Position numbers and translations under genes: made by a program. The notes under the pieces were generated by a model, which was not told where the DNA came from, searched no databases, and saw only the letters and a program-made list of their open reading frames with translations. 64,000 nt of DNA, from NCBI GenBank assembly GCA_021372535.1, contig JAJFUH010000149.1, forward strand, positions 19,424 through 83,423. The letters run 5' to 3'. The stretch comes from a bacterium. GTDB taxonomy: Bacteria; Latescibacterota; Latescibacteria; Latescibacterales; Latescibacteraceae. Positions 16,745 through 28,512 of the stretch are shown one piece after another (positions within the stretch are counted from its first letter, which is position 1; every line of letters begins with the position of its first letter).

Positions 16745-18115
16745 ATGAATAAAAAACGTTTGGTTTTACATGCAGCAGCTGCCGGATTATATATTATGAT
16801 TGCCGGCTGCGGTGCTCCGGCGAAACAGGTACATCCGGACGATACCACTCAGGAGCCATATCACGTCCTGCAGACAGCGAATACGGATTCATCTGCGGCC
16901 ATCGTTCTGGATGAACACAGCGGCCTGAACGACTACCTCGCCTATGCCGCTCTTCACAATCCCGGGCTTGAGGCTGCATTCAACCGGTGGCAAGCCGCCC
17001 TGGAAAAAATCCCTCAGGCACAGGCGCTGCCCGATCCCCGGCTCACCTATTCCTATTACATCGAAACTGTGGAAACCCGCGTAGGCCCGCAGAGGCACCG
17101 GTTCGATATTTCACAGACCTTCCCGTGGTTCGGGATCCGCGAACTCCGGGGAGATATTGCCCATGATGAAGCAGACGCGCTCCAGGAAACATTCGAAGCG
17201 ATGAAGAGAACGCTTTTTTTGTCGGTCAAGCGGTCATACTTCGAATACTACTATCTTTCGCGGGCCATAAAGCTGAACGATGAAAACCTGAAACTCCTCG
17301 GTACCATGGAAAATATCGCGCGGACAGGATACAGTTCGGGGAACGTGCAGTACCAGGATGTCATCAAGTTCCAGGTGGAAATCGGGAAGCTCGAAGAACG
17401 CCTTCTCAGCCTCAGGGATATGATCGTTCCCGTTACTGCTGAATTGAACGCGGCGCTCAACAGGCCGGTTTACGAAACGCTTCCGGCCCCGGAATCGATC
17501 CCCGATTCACTCGCTGTACCGACGGATGATTCGCTCCTCAGTCATCTTTCACAGGACAATCCCGAACTCAAAGCCCTCGATTTCCGTATACACGAGGAAG
17601 AGAAATCAATCGACCTTGCCCGGAAACAGCTCTACCCTGACATTACACTCGGGGTCAATTACATCGAGACGGGGAAAGCTGTGATGCCCGGCGTCAAGAA
17701 CAGCGGCAAAGACCCCGTCATGGGCATGTTCACGGTCAATCTTCCGATCTGGAGAGGGAAATACCATGCCGCGGTCAGAGAGGCGCAGGCCCGTCAGAAA
17801 TCAGCCGTACAAATCCGGAATGCCCGTGAAAACAGCCTCGATGCCGATCTCAAGCGGGCGCTTTTCGATTTCCGGGATTCGGAGCGGAAAATCGATCTGT
17901 ATAAAAATACGCTCATTCCCAAAGCGAACGAGTCGCTCGAAGTCTCACTCCGGGCGTTTGAGGCCGGAAAATCCGATTTTCTCAACCTGATCGACTCCCA
18001 GAGAACACTGCTCGAATTCGAGCTTTCATATGAACGCGCAAAAAGTGACCGCGCCCGTGCCTTTGCAGAAATTGAATTCCTTGCCGGCGAAAATCCTTCG
18101 GATAATCGCCGTTGA
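16745..18115 (+). CDS. cusC: Outer-membrane efflux lipoprotein, CusC/TolC family
   Basis: A 456-residue protein with a lipoprotein signal (MIAGC at residues 18-22; lipid cysteine C22). The two long repeats typical of outer-membrane factors are visible, each with heptad-rich helices and the NPGLEAAFNRWQAALEKI pattern. It forms the outer-membrane channel of a tripartite RND metal exporter together with the next two genes. It has a good AAGGGGAG site. The C-terminal end is short and acidic. First gene of the operon. Confidence 0.88.
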   Translation: MNKKRLVLHAAAAGLYIMIAGCGAPAKQVHPDDTTQEPYHVLQTANTDSSAAIVLDEHSGLNDYLAYAALHNPGLEAAFNRWQAALEKIPQAQALPDPRLTYSYYIETVETRVGPQRHRFDISQTFPWFGIRELRGDIAHDEADALQETFEAMKRTLFLSVKRSYFEYYYLSRAIKLNDENLKLLGTMENIARTGYSSGNVQYQDVIKFQVEIGKLEERLLSLRDMIVPVTAELNAALNRPVYETLPAPESIPDSLAVPTDDSLLSHLSQDNPELKALDFRIHEEEKSIDLARKQLYPDITLGVNYIETGKAVMPGVKNSGKDPVMGMFTVNLPIWRGKYHAAVREAQARQKSAVQIRNARENSLDADLKRALFDFRDSERKIDLYKNTLIPKANESLEVSLRAFEAGKSDFLNLIDSQRTLLEFELSYERAKSDRARAFAEIEFLAGENPSDNRR

Positions 18116-18144
18116 CACATAGTAAAACGAAAGGGGTGGTACCC

Positions 18145-20079
18145 ATGACATCAGGAATTGTGAAACAAACGCTTACAAAGTTAAAGCTGCCTGTTTTGAT
18201 ACTTCTTACCTTTTCCGTCGGTTTTCTCTTACGGGGCGGTAATAAGAATCAGAGCCAGTATCCCGTTATCAACACGACTGCCAATGAGCAGGAAACACAG
18301 ATATGGACATGCTCGATGCATCCACAGATCAGGCAGAACCATCCAGGCCAGTGCCCTATCTGCGGCATGGACCTGATTCCCGTAACGACCGAGCACGCTG
18401 AAGAAGGACTCGGCCCCCGTGAGCTGAAGCTTTCGCCGCGTGCGGTCAAGCTTGCCGAAGTACAGGTCGCGCCGGTGGAGCGCAGGTCAGTGACAAAAGA
18501 CATCAGGCTGATCGGAAAGGTTGACTACGACGAAACCAGGGTTCGCACCATTTCCGCATGGTTCTCCGGGCGAATCGACCGCCTCTATATCGATTTTACC
18601 GGTACCCCGGTATCGAAAGGCAACCGTCTCGCCGATCTCTACAGCCCCGATCTGTACAACGCCCAGCAGGAGTTTCTCCAGTCCCTGAAGGCGGCCGGAC
18701 AGTTCCGGCAGGCGTCTCTTTCTTCGACCGGGGAACTGACACTCCGGGCAGTCGATGCCGCCCGTGAGAAACTCCGGCTGCTCGGCATGACGAGCGAGCA
18801 GATCGGGGAATTCGAACGTTCGGGTACACCTTCCGAGCATGTGACAATTTCAAGCACAATGGACGGCGTCGTTATCCATAAAAACGCGGTCGAGGGCACC
18901 TATATCGCTACCGGAACTCCACTCTACACCATCGCCGATCTTTCACAGGTCTGGGTGAAGCTCGATGTCTATGAATCAGACCTCGGATCGATACGGCTCG
19001 GCCAGGAAATGGAATTTACAGCTGATGCATATCCCGGCGAGGTATTCAAAGGAAAGATCGTCTTCATCGATCCCGTGCTCGACAATAAAACACGTACCGT
19101 CAAGGTACGTGTCAATGTTCCCAACCCGGCTGGCAGACTCAAACCCGAAATGTTCGTGCATGCCATCGTAAAATCGCCATTATATTCCGCAGGACGGTCC
19201 TCCGCGCCGCCGCTCGTCATCCCGGCATCGGCTCCCCTCGTTACGGGTAAACGCGCGGTGGTGTATATCGAAGTGCCCGGTCGGGAAGCGACATACGAAG
19301 GCAGGGAGATAGTTCTCGGTCCCCGTGCAGGCAACTATTACATTGTAAAAGAAGGGCTTCTTGAGGGTGAGCGTGTCGTTGTCAACGGTAATTTCAAGAT
19401 CGACAGCGCCCTCCAGATTCTCGCAAAGCCGAGCATGATGAATCCGGAGGGCGGTCTGGCTCCTGCCCATGACCATGGTCAGACCCCGGCAGTACAGGCA
19501 GCCATACAGATGGCGGGCGGTTCCGGAGCGCAGATGAAGCATGAAGAGACGGCGAAACAGGAGTCGGGGCCCTTGAAAGAACCCGAGCCGTTTGCCGTTC
19601 CCGATCAATTCAAGGCACAGCTCGACAGTGTTTATGCGTCCTATTTCAGGATACAGTATGCCCTGAGCCACGATTCGCTCGAAGGGGCGCATAAAGCCGG
19701 TGCGACTTTTCTCGGCGCGCTCGGCACGGTGAATATGGAGCTTCTCAAAGACAAAGCCCACATGGCATGGATGGATGAGCTTAACAACCTTAAAAAGAAC
19801 GGTGACGCGGTATCAAAAGCGGGTACAATAGAAATCGCCCGCGCTGCGTTTGAGCCGCTGTCTGCCGTCATGATTCGTGTCGCGCACCGTTTCGGCACAA
19901 CCGGCAGGGTGGCGGTTTACCGGTTCCACTGTCCCATGGCTTTCAACAACAAGGGCGCCGACTGGCTCCAGGGAAAAACAGACCTCGAAAATCCCTGGTT
20001 CGGCTCGTCGATGCTCAAATGCGGGAGTCTGGAAGAGACGATTTCCGAAGGACCCGGCGAAACAGGCAGGAAGAAATAA
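18145..20079 (+). CDS. cusB: RND metal-efflux adaptor (CusB type) with heavy-metal-binding and DUF3347 domains
   Basis: Periplasmic membrane-fusion protein of 644 residues. After an N-terminal signal/anchor there is a short heavy-metal-binding domain (CSMHPQIRQ... CPICGMDLIPV, about residues 55-85). The barrel-sandwich and beta-barrel regions follow (FSGRIDRLYIDFTG, GTPLYTIADLSQVWVKLDVYE, DNKTRTVKVR). The C-terminal 160 residues resemble DUF3347, ending with a HCPMAFNNKGADWLQ metal-site-like segment. I choose the ATG at 18145 after AAAGGGG over a TTG at 18112. It delivers Cu(I)/Ag(I)-type cations to the pump. Confidence 0.9.
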   Translation: MTSGIVKQTLTKLKLPVLILLTFSVGFLLRGGNKNQSQYPVINTTANEQETQIWTCSMHPQIRQNHPGQCPICGMDLIPVTTEHAEEGLGPRELKLSPRAVKLAEVQVAPVERRSVTKDIRLIGKVDYDETRVRTISAWFSGRIDRLYIDFTGTPVSKGNRLADLYSPDLYNAQQEFLQSLKAAGQFRQASLSSTGELTLRAVDAAREKLRLLGMTSEQIGEFERSGTPSEHVTISSTMDGVVIHKNAVEGTYIATGTPLYTIADLSQVWVKLDVYESDLGSIRLGQEMEFTADAYPGEVFKGKIVFIDPVLDNKTRTVKVRVNVPNPAGRLKPEMFVHAIVKSPLYSAGRSSAPPLVIPASAPLVTGKRAVVYIEVPGREATYEGREIVLGPRAGNYYIVKEGLLEGERVVVNGNFKIDSALQILAKPSMMNPEGGLAPAHDHGQTPAVQAAIQMAGGSGAQMKHEETAKQESGPLKEPEPFAVPDQFKAQLDSVYASYFRIQYALSHDSLEGAHKAGATFLGALGTVNMELLKDKAHMAWMDELNNLKKNGDAVSKAGTIEIARAAFEPLSAVMIRVAHRFGTTGRVAVYRFHCPMAFNNKGADWLQGKTDLENPWFGSSMLKCGSLEETISEGPGETGRKK

Positions 20080-20094
20080 CACCATGAGGCAAGT

Positions 20095-23997
<3,903 letters not shown>

Positions 23998-24299
23998 TTC
24001 CAGTGTTCCGGGATTATCGTTCCGCTCATGAATACTTTGACCTGGCTGTCTGCTTCCCTGCACTGTAACTGCCGGAAATGAAAACTGTCCATGCTGACCA
24101 CACCTTCAATTTTCCCTGACAGCATTATCAGTTCAGTTTTTTGTTACATATTTTGTTCATGTCAATTATATTTTATACAGGTAATTTAAAAAAACTGCAT
24201 TATTCTATCGGCAGACATTTCAGGCTTTGCCGTCATTCTGCGAAAATTTTGTATTGTTTAATTATAATAACCTTATCATTTAAAAGGAGTTATCATAAC
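23998..24299 (+). other. Intergenic region between cusA and nagB
   Basis: 302 bp, increasingly A/T-rich toward nagB. I see no convincing terminator hairpin and no gene. An AAGGAG ribosome site (24284-24289) precedes the nagB GTG codon by ten bases. A promoter for nagB should lie in the A/T-rich part (24120-24270), but no single element stands out. Confidence 0.35.
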
Positions 24300-25112
24300 G
24301 TGCGTGTCATCATTCAGAAAGACTATGACTGCGTGAGCGCCTGGGCGGCGGCGTTCATCGCCTCCTATATCAGAACCGCTCAGCCCGATTCCGCAAAACC
24401 GTTTGTACTTGGGCTCCCCACCGGCTCGACACCGCTCGGGATGTACCGGGAGCTTATCAAACTCTATAAAGCAAAGATTATCTCCTTTGCCAATATCGTC
24501 ACATTCAACATGGACGAGTATGTCGGCATTCCCGAAGATCATCCCGAAAGCTATCATTCGTTCATGTGGCAGAACTTTTTCAGTCATATCGATATTCCCC
24601 GCGAAAACGTCAACATCCTCAACGGCAATGCGAAAGACCTTCAGCAGGAATGCGACACGTATGAGGAAAAGATCAAATCCTACGGCGGCATCGATATCTT
24701 TGTCGGCGGAGTCGGCCCGGACGGTCACATAGCGTTCAATGAGCCCGGTTCTTCCCTCACGAGCCGTACACGGATCAAGACGCTCACCAAGGACACGCTG
24801 ATCGCCAATTCCCGATTCTTCGACAATGATGTCAACAAGGTGCCTAAAACGGCTCTTACGGTCGGTGTGGGGACAGTAATGGATGCCCGCCGTGTCATGC
24901 TCCTCGTAACCGGACATAACAAGGCCCGGGCTCTTCACATGGGTGTCGAGGGCGGCGTCAACCACATGTGGACCATATCGACACTCCAGCTCCACCGTCA
25001 TGCGGTCATCGTGAGCGATGAAGATGCAACCATGGAATTGAAGGTCGGGACTGTCCGGTACTTCAAGGACATCGAGTCCCCCAATATGGACCCGAAAAGC
25101 ATGCTGAAATAA
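24300..25112 (+). CDS. nagB: Glucosamine-6-phosphate deaminase
   Basis: A 270-residue protein, as in E. coli NagB (266). Motifs include the phosphate loop [16 protein letters not shown] (residues 39-54), NMDEYVGI with the catalytic aspartate, and [17 protein letters not shown] with the catalytic histidine. It converts glucosamine-6-P to fructose-6-P plus ammonia. The open frame starts upstream at 24141, but the GTG at 24300 sits behind AAGGAG and gives the family N-terminus. It is followed 77 nt later by a GlmU-like gene, so the two act at opposite ends of amino-sugar metabolism. Confidence 0.96.
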   Translation: MRVIIQKDYDCVSAWAAAFIASYIRTAQPDSAKPFVLGLPTGSTPLGMYRELIKLYKAKIISFANIVTFNMDEYVGIPEDHPESYHSFMWQNFFSHIDIPRENVNILNGNAKDLQQECDTYEEKIKSYGGIDIFVGGVGPDGHIAFNEPGSSLTSRTRIKTLTKDTLIANSRFFDNDVNKVPKTALTVGVGTVMDARRVMLLVTGHNKARALHMGVEGGVNHMWTISTLQLHRHAVIVSDEDATMELKVGTVRYFKDIESPNMDPKSMLK

Positions 25113-25128
25113 TATCTGTCACAGATAT
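25112..25128. other. Short perfect inverted repeat after nagB
   Basis: ATATCTG and CAGATAT flank a 3-nt spacer and overlap the nagB stop codon. No T-run follows, so it is not a standard terminator. It could be an operator or a weak mRNA 3' structure between nagB and the next gene. Confidence 0.35.
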
Positions 25129-25189
25129 AATAAATCCCTGGATTCATTGAATGTCGAAACGTTAACGGCTCAATAAAGGTGTCAGTATA

Positions 25190-26464
25190 ATGAGGCTTAT
25201 AATTTTTGAACATGAAGGTTTGCAGCATCTCTACCCTCTTACATATCTACGGGCTTCTTTCGAACTCCGCTGCGGTCATACGACGCTCGGAGAAAAAATT
25301 CGCCGCGCGGCAGGCCCGGTTTCCGGAACTTCATACTGGGTTCGCGATATCCTGAAACCCGTAATCAGCAAGCGGTTTACAGGATGCGCTGTCAACGACC
25401 CGGCAATGTTTACCGGCGAGGAACTCCTCCTGGTCGATGGCCGTGTGCTTGCTCTCGAAAAGCTGCCCGTTCCAGTAAACGAAGGGATAATCACCCACGG
25501 CGGCTGTACGGTGATCGCACGGATCAGTGCAAAAACCGCGGAAGCCCTTGACAGCGGCAATATCGGATCGTTTCTCGAATCCGCCAAGAGAGTTGTTCCC
25601 GTTCAGGAACAGACGGTGCCGCTTATTGAGTATCCGTGGAATCTCATCCATCACAATCCAGAGGCGATTGCCGCAGATTTCAAGGCGGCGGGCAAATCAG
25701 GCATCGAAGGCTCGATGGACAGGCTTTCTTGTATCTATGGCCCTGCAGACAGGTGCTATATAGCGAAGGGGGCGGAGATTCATCCGATGGTTGTCATTGA
25801 CACCAAAGGCGGCCCGGTAACCATAGAAAAAGATGCCATCGTGTTCCCCCATTCGAGGATCGAGGGACCCGCATACATCGGCCCGCGCACCCAGATCGTA
25901 GGCGGTAAAATCCGCGAGGGATGCTCGTTCGGCCCCGAATGCCGTGTGGGCGGCGAGGTCGAGGAATCGATCATCCACGGGTACTCCAACAAGTATCACG
26001 ACGGTTTTCTCGGGCATGCGTATGTCTGCGAATGGGTCAATCTCGGGGCTCTCACTACGAATTCGGACCTGAAGAATGATTATTCCTCGGTGGAAGTCAA
26101 AATCGGGAAAACGACATACGATACGGGAAGCACGAAAGTCGGCTCGTTCATTGGCGACCATACCAAAACATCCATCGGAACGCTCCTCAACACGGGAAGC
26201 ACCATCGGAGTCATGTGCCTGCTCATGGCTGCCGGGGCGCCGCTTCCGAAATACATACCGGGCTTCGCATGGTTTCTCAACGGCAGGTTTTCACCGGGCG
26301 CCGGTTTTAAAAGCCTGCTCAGAACGGCGCACGGAGCTGTGGCGCGGCGTAAATGTTCCCTCACCGAAGAAGATACGGAGCTTCTCAGGGCAGTGTACGA
26401 CATGACGAAGGAAGAACGCGACCCGCTCGTGAAACGCGACTCGAAAGCGATGCTGCGGCGATAA
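25190..26464 (+). CDS. Alternative GlmU-like UDP-GlcNAc pyrophosphorylase / GlcN-1-P acetyltransferase
   Basis: A 424-residue protein of the alternative bacterial GlmU type. The N-terminal 190 residues are a divergent nucleotidyltransferase (LYPLTYLRASFELRCGHTTLGEKI) without the classic GlmU GGxGTRM loop. The C-terminal 210 residues are a left-handed beta-helix acyltransferase with hexapeptide turns (PAYIGPRTQIVGGKI; VNLGALTTNSDLKNDYSSV; GDHTKTSIGTLLNTGSTIG). It should supply UDP-GlcNAc for peptidoglycan and LPS. Good AAAGG site before the ATG. Confidence 0.85.
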   Translation: MRLIIFEHEGLQHLYPLTYLRASFELRCGHTTLGEKIRRAAGPVSGTSYWVRDILKPVISKRFTGCAVNDPAMFTGEELLLVDGRVLALEKLPVPVNEGIITHGGCTVIARISAKTAEALDSGNIGSFLESAKRVVPVQEQTVPLIEYPWNLIHHNPEAIAADFKAAGKSGIEGSMDRLSCIYGPADRCYIAKGAEIHPMVVIDTKGGPVTIEKDAIVFPHSRIEGPAYIGPRTQIVGGKIREGCSFGPECRVGGEVEESIIHGYSNKYHDGFLGHAYVCEWVNLGALTTNSDLKNDYSSVEVKIGKTTYDTGSTKVGSFIGDHTKTSIGTLLNTGSTIGVMCLLMAAGAPLPKYIPGFAWFLNGRFSPGAGFKSLLRTAHGAVARRKCSLTEEDTELLRAVYDMTKEERDPLVKRDSKAMLRR

Positions 26465-26560
26465 ATTCGGTAACGAGTGACTTTTTTATAGCATAAAATA
26501 TCGAATTTCATTTACCTTTATTTTTGGCCCTTTATAAAATTTCAAGGAGGATACAAAACT

Positions 26561-26809
26561 ATGACCCGTGATGAAATCCTGAAACGTGTCAGGACAGTGA
26601 CCGCCACAATTTTAAATATCGACGAGGCCGAATGTGCTGAAGACAAGAGCTTCACAGCCGACCTTGGCGCAGAATCGATCCAGTCGGTCGAGCTCATGGC
26701 CGGATTCAACGCCGAATTCGATATCGAGATGGATGAGGACGGCGCGCTTGAATGTGAAACGATAGGATCTGCGGTCGATTTTATTGCCCCCTATGTAAGC
26801 GGCAAATGA
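26561..26809 (+). CDS. Acyl carrier protein
   Basis: An acidic 82-residue protein with the four-helix ACP pattern. The phosphopantetheine serine lies in DLGAESIQSVELM (S38 region; Glu replaces the usual Asp before Ser). A strong AAGGAGG site precedes the ATG. It is not next to fab genes but between a GlmU-like gene and a homocitrate-synthase-like gene, so it may be a dedicated carrier rather than the fatty-acid ACP. Confidence 0.9.
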   Translation: MTRDEILKRVRTVTATILNIDEAECAEDKSFTADLGAESIQSVELMAGFNAEFDIEMDEDGALECETIGSAVDFIAPYVSGK

Positions 26810-26920
26810 TCGGACTGTGTAATTTTCTGTATGACCGTATTACAGTAAGTCCATGGGGCCGGACTGAGCCCTCCTCTTATCAATACAATGACTATACAGA
26901 ACAGACAGAGAGGAATACCA

Positions 26921-28291
26921 GTGATACACGACATTGACAAACCCAACCTCATTGAGGATATATTTCCCCATTCGATTCCTCCCAGGATAACATTCGACAA
27001 TCCTGTGGTGGAAATCATCGACGGCAGGCAGGTCACTTTCGATCCCGGATCTGTTGTCACCCGTGACATTTTCATAACGGATACGACGTTCCGGGACGGG
27101 CAGCAGTCACGGCCACCGTACACTACCGATCAGATGGTCGAGATTTACCGGCTGCTTTCCCGCATGGGCGGCCCGAACGGAGTCATCCGCCAGACCGAGT
27201 TCTTCCTCTATACCCCCAACGACCGTGAAACACTCGACAAATGCCGCAGCCTCGGCCTCCGTTATCCCGAGATCACCGGCTGGATACGCGCCATCAAGGG
27301 CGATTTCAGGCTCGTCAAGGAAATGGGGCTGAAAGAAACGGGCATGCTGACCAGCTCCTCGGATTACCACATCTTCTACAAGCAGAAACAGACCCGTCAA
27401 AAGGCGTTTGACACCTATATCGGCGTCGTGGAAGCAGCTTTCGAGGCGGGTGTCCGCCCGCGGTGTCATCTCGAGGATGTGACCCGCGCGGATATCAAGG
27501 GTTTCGTGATACCGTTCGTACAAAAACTGAGCGAGTTATCCGAACAGGTCCCCGATGACATGAAGGTGAAAATCAGGCTCTGCGACACCATGGGCTTTGG
27601 CATTTCCTATCCGGGCGCATCGGAACCGCGGAGCATCCCGAAGCTCGTGTACCGCATGATCAACGACTGCGGCATATCCTCCGACCGTCTCGAATGGCAC
27701 GGGCACAACGATTTCCACAAGGTGCACGTCAACGCCATGACCGCATGGCTTTACGGCTGCAACGCCGCAAACACAACGCTGTTCGGATTCGGCGAGCGAT
27801 GCGGTAATCCCCCGCTCGAATCGGCGCTCATGGAATATATTGCGCTCAAGGGCGATCTCTGCGGCATCGATACGAAAATCATCACCGAGACGGCACGGTA
27901 TTTCGAAAAGGAAATGGGCGTCACGCTTCCCGCAAACTACCCGTTCGTGGGCAGGGATTTCAACACCACCCGCGCCGGTATCCATGCAGGAGGACTCAAC
28001 CGTGACGAGCGTATCTATACGATTTTCGACACCGTCGCTCTCCTCGGCCGCGAGCCCCGTGTCGCCATAACGGATAAAACCGGTATCGACGGCGTCGTTC
28101 ACTGGGTCAACGATTTTCTCGGCCTTTCCGGCGAGGACCGTCTCGGCGCCATAGCCTGCGTGAAGATCGGCCGCTGGGTCGACGATCAGTACAAGGTGCA
28201 CGGTCGTCTGACCACCATTTCCGATGAGGAGCTCGAAGCCAAGGTCAAAGAGCACCTGCCGGAATACTACGTAAAGCGGAAAGGCAAATAG
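26921..28291 (+). CDS. Homocitrate/2-isopropylmalate-synthase family enzyme, possible Re-citrate synthase
   Basis: A 456-residue HMGL-like TIM-barrel enzyme. Catalytic features are present: TDTTFRDGQQ (Arg/Asp of the active site, residues 53-62), EWHGHNDFHK with the HxH metal site, and FGFGERCGNPP. It has no C-terminal leucine-regulatory domain, which argues against a standard LeuA. The length and the separate N-terminal arm (NLIEDIFPHSIPPRI) resemble proteins that include Re-citrate synthases of anaerobes. That assignment is uncertain; homocitrate synthase is the main alternative. I choose GTG at 26921 behind GAGAGGAA over the ATG at 26888, which has no ribosome site. Confidence 0.7.
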   Translation: MIHDIDKPNLIEDIFPHSIPPRITFDNPVVEIIDGRQVTFDPGSVVTRDIFITDTTFRDGQQSRPPYTTDQMVEIYRLLSRMGGPNGVIRQTEFFLYTPNDRETLDKCRSLGLRYPEITGWIRAIKGDFRLVKEMGLKETGMLTSSSDYHIFYKQKQTRQKAFDTYIGVVEAAFEAGVRPRCHLEDVTRADIKGFVIPFVQKLSELSEQVPDDMKVKIRLCDTMGFGISYPGASEPRSIPKLVYRMINDCGISSDRLEWHGHNDFHKVHVNAMTAWLYGCNAANTTLFGFGERCGNPPLESALMEYIALKGDLCGIDTKIITETARYFEKEMGVTLPANYPFVGRDFNTTRAGIHAGGLNRDERIYTIFDTVALLGREPRVAITDKTGIDGVVHWVNDFLGLSGEDRLGAIACVKIGRWVDDQYKVHGRLTTISDEELEAKVKEHLPEYYVKRKGK

Positions 28292-28319
28292 ACTATACTT
28301 TCCGGCATTCCGTTATCGA

Positions 28320-28344
28320 GGGTCTCTTCCGGAGACCCTTTTTT
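28320..28344 (+). terminator. Rho-independent terminator after the synthase gene
   Basis: A perfect 7-bp stem GGGTCTC/GAGACCC with a 5-nt loop is followed by six T. It begins 28 nt after the stop codon. Confidence 0.9.
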
Positions 28345-28396
28345 ATTGAACAAGGGCAATTTTAAGCGTCTTTGAATACTATTTTCCCCTTTTTAC

Positions 28397-28423
28397 TTGA
28401 CAAAACGGGGAATAGAATATAAT
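28397..28423 (+). promoter_or_regulatory. Sigma-70-type promoter for the DUF3160 gene
   Basis: TTGACA at 28397-28402 and TATAAT at 28418-28423 are perfect consensus boxes, but the spacer is only 15 bases. It lies 90 bp before the predicted start of the downstream gene and directly after a terminator. Confidence 0.55.
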
Positions 28424-28512
28424 ATGCAAATGGACATTTATTCCGTATCATCGTGTGATTACAAATGACGTCAGCCATGTTTACGTGCTCGAATAAAGAA
28501 AACTGCCATTAC

